Positions 21,045 through 30,853 are shown, numbered from the stretch's first letter. The stretch: 45,953 nucleotides of DNA from Ramazzottius varieornatus (GCA_001949185.1 BDGG01000003.1:1165419-1211371), one strand, 5' to 3'. Translations and numbers: made by a program. The notes: generated by a model not told the origin, from the letters alone.

Positions 21045-22067
21045 TTAAGCGCGGACGACTGTCGTAGGGTTGTTGACTTGTCGTAAAAGAGTGTTACCCA
21101 AATTAGGTCGGACATCCTGAGCGGGTTCTTCGGCTCCATCTGAGGTGTCTATGTCGCCGACAGAATACAGTGGCGCTGTAGCCTTGTTGCCTGTGCCCAT
21201 CCCACGAATCAGACTTTCGTCTCTGTTTACTGCGCCGGAGCATCTTTGGTCGGCCTTGAGTACAGCGGAAGGCTGATTATCTTTCTTCTCCGCAAGGGAC
21301 TGAATCACTTGGTCGACTATACTGACAGGATCCTCCTCATCGCCAGATTCTCGTGGGCGCTTTGGATGCTTCTCCATGAATTCTTTCACTTTTCGATCAA
21401 CAAGAACCCGAAGACTATGCAAAGCATCGGCGTCCTTCTTCTTCTGTGCGTTGATTACTTTCTCAGTTTCCGGCATGAGTTCTGGTTCTGTAGGCTGATA
21501 AGTGTTTCTTAAAGAATGGCGTAGAGCTACCTTCCGCGCGAGAGTACACTCTTTTCCGGGAGGGTACTGATGGGGATTGATATCATCGACGGCCAGCAGT
21601 CTCTCATAAGTTCCCTCTTCGCGGGTTAACTTCGGACGAGGCGCAGTAGTGTCGCTGTCCATTTCTTTCCTCGACCGTCTTTTCGGCTTCGGAATCTCTG
21701 TCACGTCGCTGTCGACCTGCGTCCGAAGTCCATGGTTCGGAACCGCGTAATCTTTTCCTGTTTTTGATCTCTCCCTGTTGACTAGAGCAGCTGAAGACGA
21801 CGCTGATGTGGGAGAAACTGATGGTGCGTCATGCACTTGCGCTGGACGTCCGCGCGTTACAGACGGCCTGCTGCTAGTGCCGGATCCTTCTGGCTGATTG
21901 CCCGGGAGAGTCATAAATAATTGTCCAGGTGAAGAGAGCAGCGTTACAGCTGGAGTGCTGGAGGTAATTTCGGAGCTGACGACATCGAATAAGTCTGCAT
22001 CAGCCAACTCACAGGAAAGCGCTGCTTCCCACAGGAGATCGAGTCCGTTCCATCCATCGTCCGCCAT
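21045..22067 (-). CDS. 340-residue unknown protein carried by the Harbinger element
   Basis: A single uninterrupted frame of 340 codons from ATG 22067, opening MADDGWNGLDLLWEAALSCE. The N-terminal third is acidic and Ser/Thr/Pro-rich. The middle has a basic, nuclear-signal-like patch (PKPKRRSRKE, about residues 127-136). Charged helical stretches follow (VDRKVKEFMEKHPKRPRESG). I recognise no domain. It lies wholly between the element's inverted repeats and opposite to the transposase, so it is probably element-encoded; a captured host gene is the alternative. It may continue by splicing into the coiled-coil frame ending at 20257, but I could not fix the joins. Confidence 0.5.
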   Translation of the reverse strand: MADDGWNGLDLLWEAALSCELADADLFDVVSSEITSSTPAVTLLSSPGQLFMTLPGNQPEGSGTSSRPSVTRGRPAQVHDAPSVSPTSASSSAALVNRERSKTGKDYAVPNHGLRTQVDSDVTEIPKPKRRSRKEMDSDTTAPRPKLTREEGTYERLLAVDDINPHQYPPGKECTLARKVALRHSLRNTYQPTEPELMPETEKVINAQKKKDADALHSLRVLVDRKVKEFMEKHPKRPRESGDEEDPVSIVDQVIQSLAEKKDNQPSAVLKADQRCSGAVNRDESLIRGMGTGNKATAPLYSVGDIDTSDGAEEPAQDVRPNLGNTLLRQVNNPTTVVRA

Positions 22068-22581
22068 TCCTGGCCGAAACGCACGAGCACAGATTTTTTC
22101 CCCTCTAGAAGCACCGAAAGATCAAGGATTGAAAAGGCGGCCTTCTTCTTGCTATGGTTATACCGGTATTTGAATCAAACTACATATCAAAACTTGGGCA
22201 CTTCCGTTGCGTCTTAAGTCCCGATGTTGCTATTCTAATGATCGGAGTCAGCGGAAATTCAAAAACGTGTGCGGGGTGGAAATTTCCGTTCGTCGTTCTC
22301 ACATTTGATCGCCGAGTTTGTGAGCCATCAGCTGCTCACATGACGGCTGACGGCTCACATTTTGCCTTCGCCCAATACCGAAGTCGGGGTGGAGTCGGTC
22401 GGAACCAAATGTGACAGTCGTAATGTGAGAGGGCAAATGTGAGCGGTTGATTGATTTTGCGCACGCAGTCTATTGATCGACTGATTGCCGTTCCAAGGTT
22501 GGGCTGCGCTTAAGGTTGCGAAGCCGTTCTGTTGTTTGCGTGATTTACTGAATAAATCACCCGTCCACCGCTGCACTACTG

Positions 22582-22849
22582 TACTTGTGGATGTTGTGGT
22601 TATAATTTCCGACGTTCATTTCGTCTTTTCCAGAATCCCGATTGAAACTCGAGATGGTCTGAATCTTCTCGGTGCGGAGGCGTATTGATTAGGCGCGTTT
22701 CAGAGTGATCGAATAGGCTGGACAAAAACAAGAGCTTTCCTGATGGACACCTGTATGTGAGACGAAACGACTCCCCGACATCCGTTCGCGGATCTTCTGG
22801 TTCTGCGTATTAGTACCCTTCTTCCTTGGCGAAAGACTAGGGTCCGAGA
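22582..22849 (+). promoter_or_regulatory. Probable promoter and 5' leader of YJU2B
   Basis: Only 268 bases separate the right target duplication of the transposon nest (22574-22581) from the YJU2B initiation codon at 22850, so promoter and leader must fit here or overlap the transposon. I see no clear TATA box. Confidence 0.4.
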
Positions 22850-24345
22850 ATGGTACGTACTCTTTATCGTAACGTGTTGTCTATTCAGAAAGAAAGGTTT
22901 GTGTTTTAGGGTGAGCGGAAGGGACAGAATCACTATTATCCGCCTGACTGGCGACCAGAGCTGGGAGGACTCAACAAGTTCCATGGCACTCACGCGCTGG
23001 CGGAACGCGCCAGCAAGATTCATTTGGGCATTCTCACCATCAGGTAAGAAGCGCTAAGTTTTCTTCGGAGTCACAACTATTGCTCGAGAGGAAAGAGAAT
23101 AAATGTTACTGAAAGCGAACTGTGCTGCGAGCAGTGACGTTGTATGTCAAGCCTGTTGCGGGCGTTGATTGTTGATTGGCTAGGTGAAATATGGATTTTT
23201 ATTTCAATGGTATGGTTTTTTCACAGGTTTGAGATGCCATTCAACATCTGGTGTAATGGCTGCGGGAACCATATCGGGATGGGTGTCAGGTACAACGCGG
23301 AGAAGCGGAAGATTGGCATGTACTACACGACACCGTTGTGGGAATTTCGGATGAAATGCCACTTGTGCGATAATTATTTCGAATTCCGCACTGATCCAAA
23401 AGTAAGAACGTGATCTCCCCTTCTCAAGCTGGTCTCAAACTCCGCGCGTTTGAACCAGACACGTATCTGTTCGTTAAAAACAAAGGTTCTGTGAACATAG
23501 GAAAAGTCAGATTTGATTTTCTAAGAATACTTCTCATTTTGCAGAATTTCGATTATGAGGTCTTCAGTGGTGCACATCGTCAAGAACGTCGGTGGGATGC
23601 AGCCAGCACGGAACAAGTGGAAGCTACAGACAAAGCTACCTCTCAGAAGCTCCTAACCGATGCTATGTTCAAACTTGAACATGGGAAAGACGACCAGATC
23701 AAAGCTGGCGTCGTCAAACCCGTCATCGACCACCTGACCGATTTGCAGTCCCGAATGAAAGACGACTACGCGCAAAACTCTCTCCTCCGGTCCCATTTCA
23801 GAGTATATACTTCCCTCAACCATAATTGTTGGTATGTTAGGGAATATTCTGATTTTTAACTAATTTGTTTTTTCCAGACGGAAAAGAAAAAAGCCAAGCT
23901 TCAGGACGCCATCGACGAAGGCATCCGCAAGAGAAACTCCCTCAGCATCAAGCTGGTGCCTGAACGCGAAGAAGATCGTCGAGCAGCTGCTTTAATGAAG
24001 TATATGGCGATCGAGTCATCGGAAGAAAGACAAAAGAGGAAAAGGGAAGAGCTAGACGCCAGACCGGTGCTGCCCTCTTCGACGCTGGACGCACTTCCGC
24101 CATCGGCTGCCAAGATCATCAAGAACTTCCACCTTGGAAGTGGAGAGTTTGATGGGAGAGAACCTTCAGCAGCTGACTTTGGTATTGTGTCGAAGGGACG
24201 TGTGAAGGTAAAAGAGGAATACGAGTCGGATAGGCAGCTGTGTAGACCGTTTGAGGACGTGAAGGTAAAAGTGGAAGTGGGCTCACCCACGAAGACGAAA
24301 GATGTTTCTTTTTTAATAGATTATGGTAATTCCGATAGTGAATAA
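22850..24345 (+). CDS. YJU2B: YJU2B/CCDC130 (CWC16 family splicing factor)
   Basis: Five coding exons: 22850-22852, 22910-23043, 23227-23401, 23545-23802 and 23878-24345, giving 345 residues. CWC16 proteins join the spliceosome around the first catalytic step. Exon 2 gives GERKGQNHYYPPDW and the LNKFHGTHALAERA segment. Residues 46-93 hold RFEMPFNIWCNGC and FRMKCHLC, the two Cys pairs that bind zinc. Then come DAMFKLEHGK, a charged central helix and an acidic end, IDYGNSDSE, closely like the family's C-terminus. Unusually, the first coding exon is the ATG alone, with the donor GTACGT directly after it and a 57-base intron. Joining ATG to GERKG gives exactly the conserved N-terminus, which fixes this start. 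CCDC130 rather than YJU2 is favoured by the TDAMF and C-terminal motifs. Confidence 0.92.
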
Positions 24346-25490
24346 GTTTCATGGTAGAGAGATATTTTGGTCGTGTCGGAAGCCGGAACTGTGATAGTAG
24401 CCTCATGAGACGAATTTTGCGCGGAATTTTTCGTTTTAACCTTTTCTTTCCTGTGGTTATATATTGACCGTTGAAGGAAGCTTTCTTTAATGGACGGAGA
24501 TCCGTTGTTCAGTTTTAATCTCCTTCGCTCTAACCGTGCAAGTAATTTTGTACCAACAAAAGCGCTACCATTGGACTGCCGATCTGTTTCGGGAGGAAGT
24601 ATGGACGGAAGATTTTCAGTTGGCAGGCTGGGCCCTGCTACAGCATTTCCGGCTTGAGTATACGTACAAGTTGGGCGTGGCACTGACAAGAATGGGGCCT
24701 ACTCAGGCACAGCGTTAGTTGCCTGAGTAGGACCGTTAAGTAGGACGGTACGCCTGGTGATCCAAGTTGAATCCACATGATTGTTGGGCTTTCAAGGTGG
24801 TCGGTGGTCTTTATTCTTTTACGATCAGCTGCGCGATTTGGCTTCCACTGTTTTATCGCTGCGGAATTTTCACGCTTGGTTATCATTTCTGTCTGACGTT
24901 TGTGAAGTTAACGTTGGTGCTGAACAAATATCCATTCATCTTTGGGAAAATTGATACATTCCGAAAGCCTGCCATAACGCTGAATAAGCTTTTGTGCTGC
25001 GAACGGTCGTTGATCAGGACGGTGTAAAGCTCGACAGGCCACTTCCTCGCTGGATTAAACCACCAGTCTTTCTTCTCACCGGATCCGGATCTCACTTACC
25101 CCTACTTCTGGATGGACCCAAAGACAGTCTGCTGATTCTCTTGTACGGTGAGGTTTAAGTATTACTGACGAATCGGGAACCAACAGATCGATTACTTTTT
25201 AAGTTCTGAAATCCACGGTGTTCGTGTTGATTGATAGGCGGAAACTCTTGAACCACAAGACAGCCTGACGTTGGAAGCGGCGCAAGTGGCGCAGTGTGCT
25301 GTATAATTAACAGGTACTGTGCGCCAACTGATTGAAGCTGCAGTGCTGTGAAATTTGATGCGGCGCACTTTGCCCGTTGATGATAAACAGGACCAGTTCG
25401 CGGGTTGGTAAAGAGCTTACTGGTGCTGGGTTTTAATGACTTCTGTACTGTGGCTTCCTGGTTTTCAGGTAAAGGGAGGACTACAACATC
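24346..25490. other. Intergenic between YJU2B and the TNFAIP8-like gene
   Basis: This stretch holds a short perfect hairpin at 24698-24732 (CCTACTCAGGCA, ten-base loop, TGCCTGAGTAGG). A possible 5'-untranslated intron acceptor, TCCTGGTTTTCAG, ends at 25469, just before the start of the TNFAIP8-like frame. A minus-strand frame (24321-24689) lacks an ATG at its start and is not annotated. Confidence 0.4.
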
Positions 25491-26066
25491 ATGAACGAGA
25501 CGGAGGATCACCAGAGTTCGGCCAAGAGTCTCAGCATTCGCGCACAGAAGAAGATCCTCGGCACCGTGGTGAACAAGCGCGGCTCAGTTAAGCTCTTCAT
25601 CGACGATAAATCTGCGCACCTGCTGGACACCTTTTACGAGCTGACACTACTCTACACCGACAACAAGCGTCGTGCTGAGAAGCTACTTAAGTATTCCATC
25701 AAGACGGCCATTAAGCTCCTCGTGCTGATTCGCAATGGCCAGCTGACGTCTGACCAGTTGGCCACCTGTAAAGAGTTCCGCAGAAAGTTGCGGCTTGTGG
25801 CGAACACAGTCATTTCCTTCCATGAAGTCGACTTCACTTTAGACACGGAGTTTCTGAGTGAACTGCTGAAGGAAGAGGCTGTGTTGCTGAAGGAAGTTCT
25901 CCGTCCACACCTCACGAGCAAGTCGATGGAACGTGTCGATCAAGTATTCGCCTTTTGTTCCGACGTCGGCTTTTTGCAGGCGCTATTTACGGATGAGCGA
26001 TACACGGAACAGCGGAACGTGCTTGCTCGTGATTTAGATGACTTGCTCAATGACAACATCTTGTAG
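25491..26066 (+). CDS. TNFAIP8-like (TIPE) protein
   Basis: An intronless coding frame of 191 residues, the usual family size (184-198). TIPE proteins are all-helical with a central hydrophobic cavity that carries phosphoinositide lipids, and they act in cell death, immune tuning and directed migration. The N-terminal AKSLSIRAQKKILG, the central LLDTFYELTLLYTDNKRRAE and KLLKYSIKTAIKLLVLIRNG, and the FHEVDFTLD stretch are strongly family-like. The C-terminus contains VFAFCSDVGFLQALF. Invertebrates usually have one such gene (sigmar in Drosophila), so an individual vertebrate paralogue name would be misleading. ATG 25491 begins MNETEDHQSSAKS; an acceptor 22 bases upstream suggests a 5'-untranslated intron. 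Confidence 0.95.
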   Translation: MNETEDHQSSAKSLSIRAQKKILGTVVNKRGSVKLFIDDKSAHLLDTFYELTLLYTDNKRRAEKLLKYSIKTAIKLLVLIRNGQLTSDQLATCKEFRRKLRLVANTVISFHEVDFTLDTEFLSELLKEEAVLLKEVLRPHLTSKSMERVDQVFAFCSDVGFLQALFTDERYTEQRNVLARDLDDLLNDNIL

Positions 26067-26491
26067 TCGTCCTGAAAACCCCCAACAGATGCTTTCTGCG
26101 AAATTTCCTTTCATCATAGCTGGACCGATAGAACAGGGCCGGCGTCATCGAGATACTAAAGGCGCTATTCTAAAGTGATTCTATTACACATTGTACCGCT
26201 TAAAATGTTTTACAGACCAATCGTATTCTTTCCGGCTGACTGGAATCCTGCCTTCTATGGCCTCTCGTTGTACTGATCAGAATTCAAGAGGTGGTAGTGT
26301 TAATGATGTCTTTTGACTGATGTTTTAGGGCTGATAAGTTTCGAATGATTCTTCAAAGACCGGATGATGCACAGAAATGAATAATGCTTCCAGAAGATGA
26401 TCCGAACAATAGAATATCGAAAAGATGATTCGAGGCTTGTCGAACGCCCGGGATAAAGTTCTGTAGGGAGTAGAACCCGCCTCGAAAGTAT
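26067..26491. other. Short convergent intergenic region
   Basis: About 425 bases between the stop of the TNFAIP8-like gene (plus) and the stop of the serine protease (minus). It must hold both 3' untranslated regions. I see no other feature. Confidence 0.5.
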
Positions 26492-28046
26492 CTAGTTAGC
26501 GGCCATAGTGCTTTCGATCCATTCCCGGAAGTGAGTGACTCGGGAAAAAACTCCTGGCTTCCCTGGTGGAGCGCAAGGCCTGCAAGCGAAAAATAACAGT
26601 CAGAAAAGGTCTGGAATATGCGAATTCCAATGTAAGTCTCACTTGAAGAATTTTCTACTGGCTGGTTTTGGCCTTTTTTACTACGGAATTGGGATGGACT
26701 TCAGTTTGATCTCGTATCCAGTTCGGTAAACGAGGGCATGAAAAACTGATTCTGTTGGTGTATCGATGATTCTTGATTATTGGTGAATCAAGTACTTACA
26801 CAGCTCCCCAGCTGACCACTCCGACCAAATCAAAGTGTCCATCTTCGTTGATGCGCACCAAAGGACCGCCACTGTCGCCCCGGCAGGATCCTTTGTAGTC
26901 GTTACCCGCGCACAGCATGTCCTCGCCGATCGGGATGGTAGGGTATCCTCGTCCGCATTCTTCCGAGTCAACAACGTTGACGCTAACCGACTTAAGCGTG
27001 TTGCTGGGTCCGCGAACACTTTCGTCAACCTGCTCGGAAACGAGACCCGAACCGACCAGATCGAGATAGCGGGTGTACTCTTCGAAGGACGCGAACGGCT
27101 TGGGCCTGGCTCCCACAGTATCGCCCCATCCGGTCACGATGCACTCATCTCCAACTGCTGGACTGACATCCGCCAAACAGACCGGAGAAACCGCGTCCGT
27201 GAAAACCATCGGCTATCACAAGAAGAACTTATTGAAGAAACCATTTTTTCCACTTGTCACCAGATTACACCTATCGATGGTTCCATGAAGGGCGATTTCG
27301 GAGAAGGGTTATGATTACCAGTGTCGTTTTGACGAGGCACATGTCATTCGAGAACTGAGTTCCGTTCTGATGACCCGGCTGGACGATAACATGGGACAAA
27401 GTGTGCGTTGTGGTGGTGTCTTCCCTCTTCTTGAGGTTGTGTGCTCCAACAGTGACTGCGTAGGTGCTTGGGCGGATTCCGTAAGCTTTGCAGCAATGCG
27501 CCGCTGTCAGCAACCAGCGATCGCTAATCTGCGAAAATATGACGAGAAAATTTGACTCCGACATTAGAAGAGGTTTGAGTAAAGGTACTAGTAATTTTCT
27601 TCCTGAATGCTGACCGAAAAACGGGAAACGAAAAATGGAACTCGGTCGAATAAACAGAACCAGACCGTTATTTCAAGTGACGCGCATTTTCTTTTCTATC
27701 ACCTGAAAGAAGAAAACAACCCAAAAGCACACAAGAAAATGGTGTGCGCCACTTATTAGTATGACGGTCTGGTTCGAGTGAATTGCCGATGTCGCCATCA
27801 TGCCCCTAAAACCAGCAAATTGAGAGTACATACGATCGAAGCGGAACAGATCTGTTGCTTGCTCGAGGCCTTCAGAAACGCTGCCTGCCATGGAACGCTG
27901 TTTGGAGTCACATCCTGGCCGTTGATGATGCGGTTTCCGTTCCTGGCTGCAAGACCGGAAATAGCAGGTTGACCACAGTGCAGCTCCTCTTCGGCAGTTA
28001 CAGCAACGATTGCCACCACGGTAAACAAAACACCCGAAAGCATCAT
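26492..28046 (-). CDS. Chymotrypsin-family secreted serine protease
   Basis: Four exons in phase: 28046-27834, 27528-27319, 27212-26800 and 26579-26492, giving 307 residues. It has a signal peptide (MMLSGVLFTVVAIVAV), a short propeptide and activation site NR/IINGQDV (cut after Arg39). The catalytic triad is His82 in TAAHC, Asp133 in SNDMCLV and Ser255 in CRGDSGGP. The C-terminal SWGAVPCAPPGKPGVFSRV and WIESTM close the fold. The position that is Asp in trypsin, six residues before the catalytic Ser, is Gly here (YKGSCRGDSGG), so cleavage after Lys/Arg is unlikely and small or aliphatic residues fit better. After GWG there is a loop about 30 residues longer than usual (PKPFASFEEYTRYLDLVG). 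It is likely a digestive or defence enzyme. Confidence 0.92.
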
Positions 28047-28142
28047 GGCGGCTGGCGAGACCTCAGTTATCTGCCGTATGACCTTAAATAAAACACACTA
28101 AACCGTCGAACCAGGAACGCGCCCGACCTCGAGGAACTTAAG

Positions 28143-28152
28143 TTATATATAA
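28143..28152 (-). promoter_or_regulatory. TATA box of the serine protease gene
   Basis: TTATATATAA lies 97-106 bases before the protease ATG on the minus strand. A start site about 30 bases downstream would leave a leader of roughly 70 bases, typical for a highly expressed secreted enzyme. Confidence 0.55.
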
Positions 28153-28614
28153 GTGTCACCTGACTTATCAAGCTCAGTATATTTTTACCACCTGACACGA
28201 GATTATCCTGAGCGAAGTTCTGCATGGTACCTTTGAGCTTTATCCGTTGCTGAACAAAAGAACAATCCTATCTTTGCCGAAAAATACCGATGGTACAGTG
28301 TTCAAGGATATCTGAACCTTGTAGTTATCAGGTACGTGACTCTTTTCGTACCTGGGTGCTTTTATCGGATAAAAGTCAGGCTACTTTGGATTTTACATTT
28401 ACTCATTTGAATCGCCCTGAGAAGGTTAATTGAAATGAGGTGAACAAGTCAATCAAGATCAACACTTCCTTGTCCTGGAGAACGCGATCAAGAAAGCTGC
28501 CATACATTCAAGTAGTAGCAAACTTCTGGACGCTACTACCGCCCGGAAATTCGCGAGGTTTGCTTTGCAGGTCGTAATATTCTTGTAGAAAGCATTCCTG
28601 CACCTTTTATTTTT

Positions 28615-29016
28615 TTAGTTAGTTGATTTAATATTGATAATGATACTACGAAACAAACCATCAGGTAAGTGTATGCCATTCCATATTCTGCATTGCGGAG
28701 CGGTATAGATAAGGGAAAACGGCTGCTTGCTTGTGTCGAGAAGTGTCTTTGTTTCGTTGACCTTAGCCGTTGCATTTTCTGTAGCAGCGCTGCCGGCGCT
28801 CGTGGTGGTGCTTCGGGTGGCATCTGTAGACCTCGATGAGGCATCGGCCGTTACGTTCGATGAGTGTTTGGTTTTTGCCTGTCCGGAACCAGCCGTAGTT
28901 GCAACGTATCCGCTAACTGGCTTCAGGTTGGCAGATCCCTCCGTGCCAGCACGGTGAGCAACGGTCGTCATCAAGACTAGCGCAACGAGCGCGAAAGCCG
29001 CTGACATTTTAGACAT
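28615..29016 (-). CDS. Thr/Ser-rich small secreted protein
   Basis: A 133-residue frame opening MSKMSAAFALVALVLMTTVA, a signal peptide. It continues into a low-complexity Thr/Ser/Ala segment (SSRSTDATRSTTTSAGSAAT) with Asn-glycosylation sites NVT and NAT. It could be a short mucin-like or cuticle/mucus component. The last 35 residues (after TSKQPFSLIYTAP) look less structured, and a splice junction there is possible. An acceptor, TTTTCGCTGTTAG, ends 13 bases before the ATG, so an upstream exon exists, probably 29524-29194, whose donor AAAAG/GTAAGC pairs with it. No homologue is recognised. Confidence 0.45.
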   Translation of the reverse strand: MSKMSAAFALVALVLMTTVAHRAGTEGSANLKPVSGYVATTAGSGQAKTKHSSNVTADASSRSTDATRSTTTSAGSAATENATAKVNETKTLLDTSKQPFSLIYTAPQCRIWNGIHLPDGLFRSIIINIKSTN

Positions 29017-29193
29017 GCTTCCTGTGACCTAACAGCGAAAACAGAAGCCGGTTGAAGTAGAGTGGCTGTGGTCCAGTCAAAACAGAATTGATTGGATCTA
29101 AATGTAATTTGCAGCTAACCCGGAAGACAATAGTAATGATGCCGAGACGTTCAACGAACTGAATACCGAAGGGGAAAATTCTTTTGTGCTTAC

Positions 29194-29524
29194 CTTTTCG
29201 CGTAATGAAGACCTGCTGATAAAATTCAAGATGTCTGGCAAGCAGCGTATGGCGGAGTAAGACGGACTCAGCATCAAAAACGCAAAGACTAATGTTTGTC
29301 CTGTTTGTGTATTCGTGTTCGAAAAACGCAGCACGCGGAACAGCCCAGGTCATTTCGGGTGGTTTATTGGGACTGATCATACGTGAAACGCGCCATGTCC
29401 AAGCTTGTACGACTCCGTCCACGCTCCACCCGTCTGGATTGCGGACAGCTAAATCATGATGGCAAATCGTTTCTGAGGTCGAAGCTGTACTTCCAGTGCG
29501 ATTCGCTCTTATAAGTGCGGTCAC
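29194..29524 (-). CDS. Upstream exon with a 110-codon open frame
   Basis: This exon ends at a good donor (CGAAAAG/GTAAGC at 29193) that pairs with the acceptor just before the Thr/Ser-rich protein. It carries an open frame from 29524 with protein-like sequence (CHHDLAVRNPDGWSVDGVVQ, YTNRTNISLCVFDAES). Spliced as drawn it ends six codons into the next exon, out of frame with the secreted protein. It could be a true small protein with a second frame downstream, an exon of a gene whose other exons I missed, or a long 5' leader. A donor-like GCT/GTAAGTG at about 29527 hints at another exon upstream. Confidence 0.25.
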
Positions 29525-30853
29525 TTACAGCTTCAGCACTTCGAGTTGCGAACCCTTTTAGGCGGTCGAACCCTTCTGTCACGGAAACAAGGTTATATCG
29601 TAACAATAATCAGATTTTTTAATACACTTTAATACTGCATCAGATGGTTTGGTGTGGACATCTGTGCGATTTGAGAATGCTTTGGAGCAAAAAACTTGAG
29701 CATTGTCTGCTGACAGTTATGTTTATGCTTTCACTCGGATATACCGCGCCGGCAGATGAGCCGGACATAAAACGTGAGCCAGACATAAAACGCAGATGAG
29801 CCGGACATAAAACGTTTCCTATTCGTATTAGTCGCTTTAATGTTCAGAATCTTACTGTGTTACGTGCTGCGCTGAATCATGTCTTCAGTAACCAAGGATG
29901 TAAAGCAATTAACTAATCATAAATGTGGACAAGCTCTGGTGCACTCGCCCCGCCCGTCTCAGTTGGAGCTATCAATTATAATTCAATATTTGAAAATTCC
30001 ATAGGTTGTTTCTGGGTACTTCCGTTGCTTTCACCGAAACCTCATTGTTGACGTTGAAGGAAGTGGAATAAACAGAATTGTTCTGCGGATCCATAGAGAG
30101 AAACGAACAGTTGCTGTTGGTTTGGTGTGGACATCTGTGTAAAAAGTTGTTCGAAACGAGGATAATCGGACAGTAGCCTGGGCCTAAAACAAAAATCGAT
30201 CGGCTTTAGATGTTGTTCGAATTTCTAAGGATTCATATACAGTGCGAGTACTTCGAGGATTCGGCTTGATTGTTTATGAGCGGTGGTACATGTTGTGCAG
30301 TTCGTTGCTGCGAAGCGTTAGTGAATGCATAGAATGCAGAAAATTTACAGTAGTTGAAACGCGAGTATCGAGATGTTTTCTTTCTGTTCTTGGCATTCGC
30401 GACCATCTTCGATCAGAGTCGTCGGATATTGGCTTCTCGAGCTCCGTTTGATTACTACGACGTGTTAATGGCATAGTTGACAACTTCGGGGAATTTAAGG
30501 GAAAACTCGTTGACTCAAATTTACAACGCTGCAGGTTTGAACGGGTTCCCACAAGTAAATGCGAAATTCGACACCGGGTCTGTTAAGTTTCAGACCTTCA
30601 AGACCAACTTTGATACGGGTTCACTTTCCCACTATGTGATGCAAGCTTCGCAGGATGTTTACTCCGATGACTGCTGTCAGAAAAAACGTCAACCTTGTTG
30701 ATTGTCCGAGTTCCACACCGGCAATTGTTTATACCCGTTAACTCCTGGTCGAAACACCACTTCGACCTAAGAAACATGCATCCGTAAAAAAGCCACGCTA
30801 AAAAGGATTAGAAAAGAACGAATGTCGGACTATAAAAAATCACAGTAGAAACA
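29525..30853. other. Intergenic, with a short tandem repeat
   Basis: About 1.3 kb with small unsupported frames on both strands. At 29752-29814 GATGAGCCGGACATAAAACG is repeated (two full copies and one 18-base variant, GAGCCAGACATAAAAC). The right-hand part next to 30853 will contain the VPS35L 3' untranslated region. Confidence 0.45.

Larger units (their letters stand above)
17315..22472 (+). mobile_element. PIF/Harbinger DNA transposon, about 5.2 kb
   Basis: Imperfect terminal inverted repeats of about 51 bases bound the element (17315-17365 and 22421-22472). They share the run GCGCAAAATCAATCAACCG and an inner CTCACAT block. Flanking triplets are TTA (17312-17314) and TTG (22473-22475). 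Joining the flanks through one triplet recreates the uninterrupted sequence seen at 38740-38760, so a 3-base duplication with one later change is likely, as expected for Harbinger elements. Inside are a DDE transposase (plus strand), a coiled-coil protein gene (plus) and a third gene on the minus strand. Extra CTCACAT/ATGTGAG copies near 22330-22440 could be transposase binding sites. Confidence 0.85.
17018..22573 (+). mobile_element. hAT-type MITE split by a Harbinger insertion (composite nest)
   Basis: The outer element has 26-base terminal inverted repeats: GTGGACGGGTGATTTATTCA follows CAGCA at the left, and the complement closes at 22573. Its left part (17018-17314, containing a nested 118-base MITE) and right part (22473-22573) resemble the uninterrupted 290-base element at 38555-38844 in order and sequence, for example GTTGGGCTGC near 22498 and 38765. 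Removing the inner Harbinger element and the small MITE leaves roughly 277 bases, close to the intact copy. So this is a short non-autonomous hAT-type element disrupted by a later 5.2 kb insertion. It is not one large autonomous transposon. Confidence 0.85.

Noticed and set aside
17018-22573. One autonomous hAT element carrying a Harbinger-type transposase
   Set aside because: A shorter uninterrupted copy of the CAG-ended element exists at 38555-38844, and the inner element has its own inverted repeats and 3-base flanks, so nesting explains everything.
24321-24689. 122-codon minus-strand frame at the YJU2B 3' end
   Set aside because: It has no ATG near its start, overlaps YJU2B coding sequence and shows no motif or splice support.
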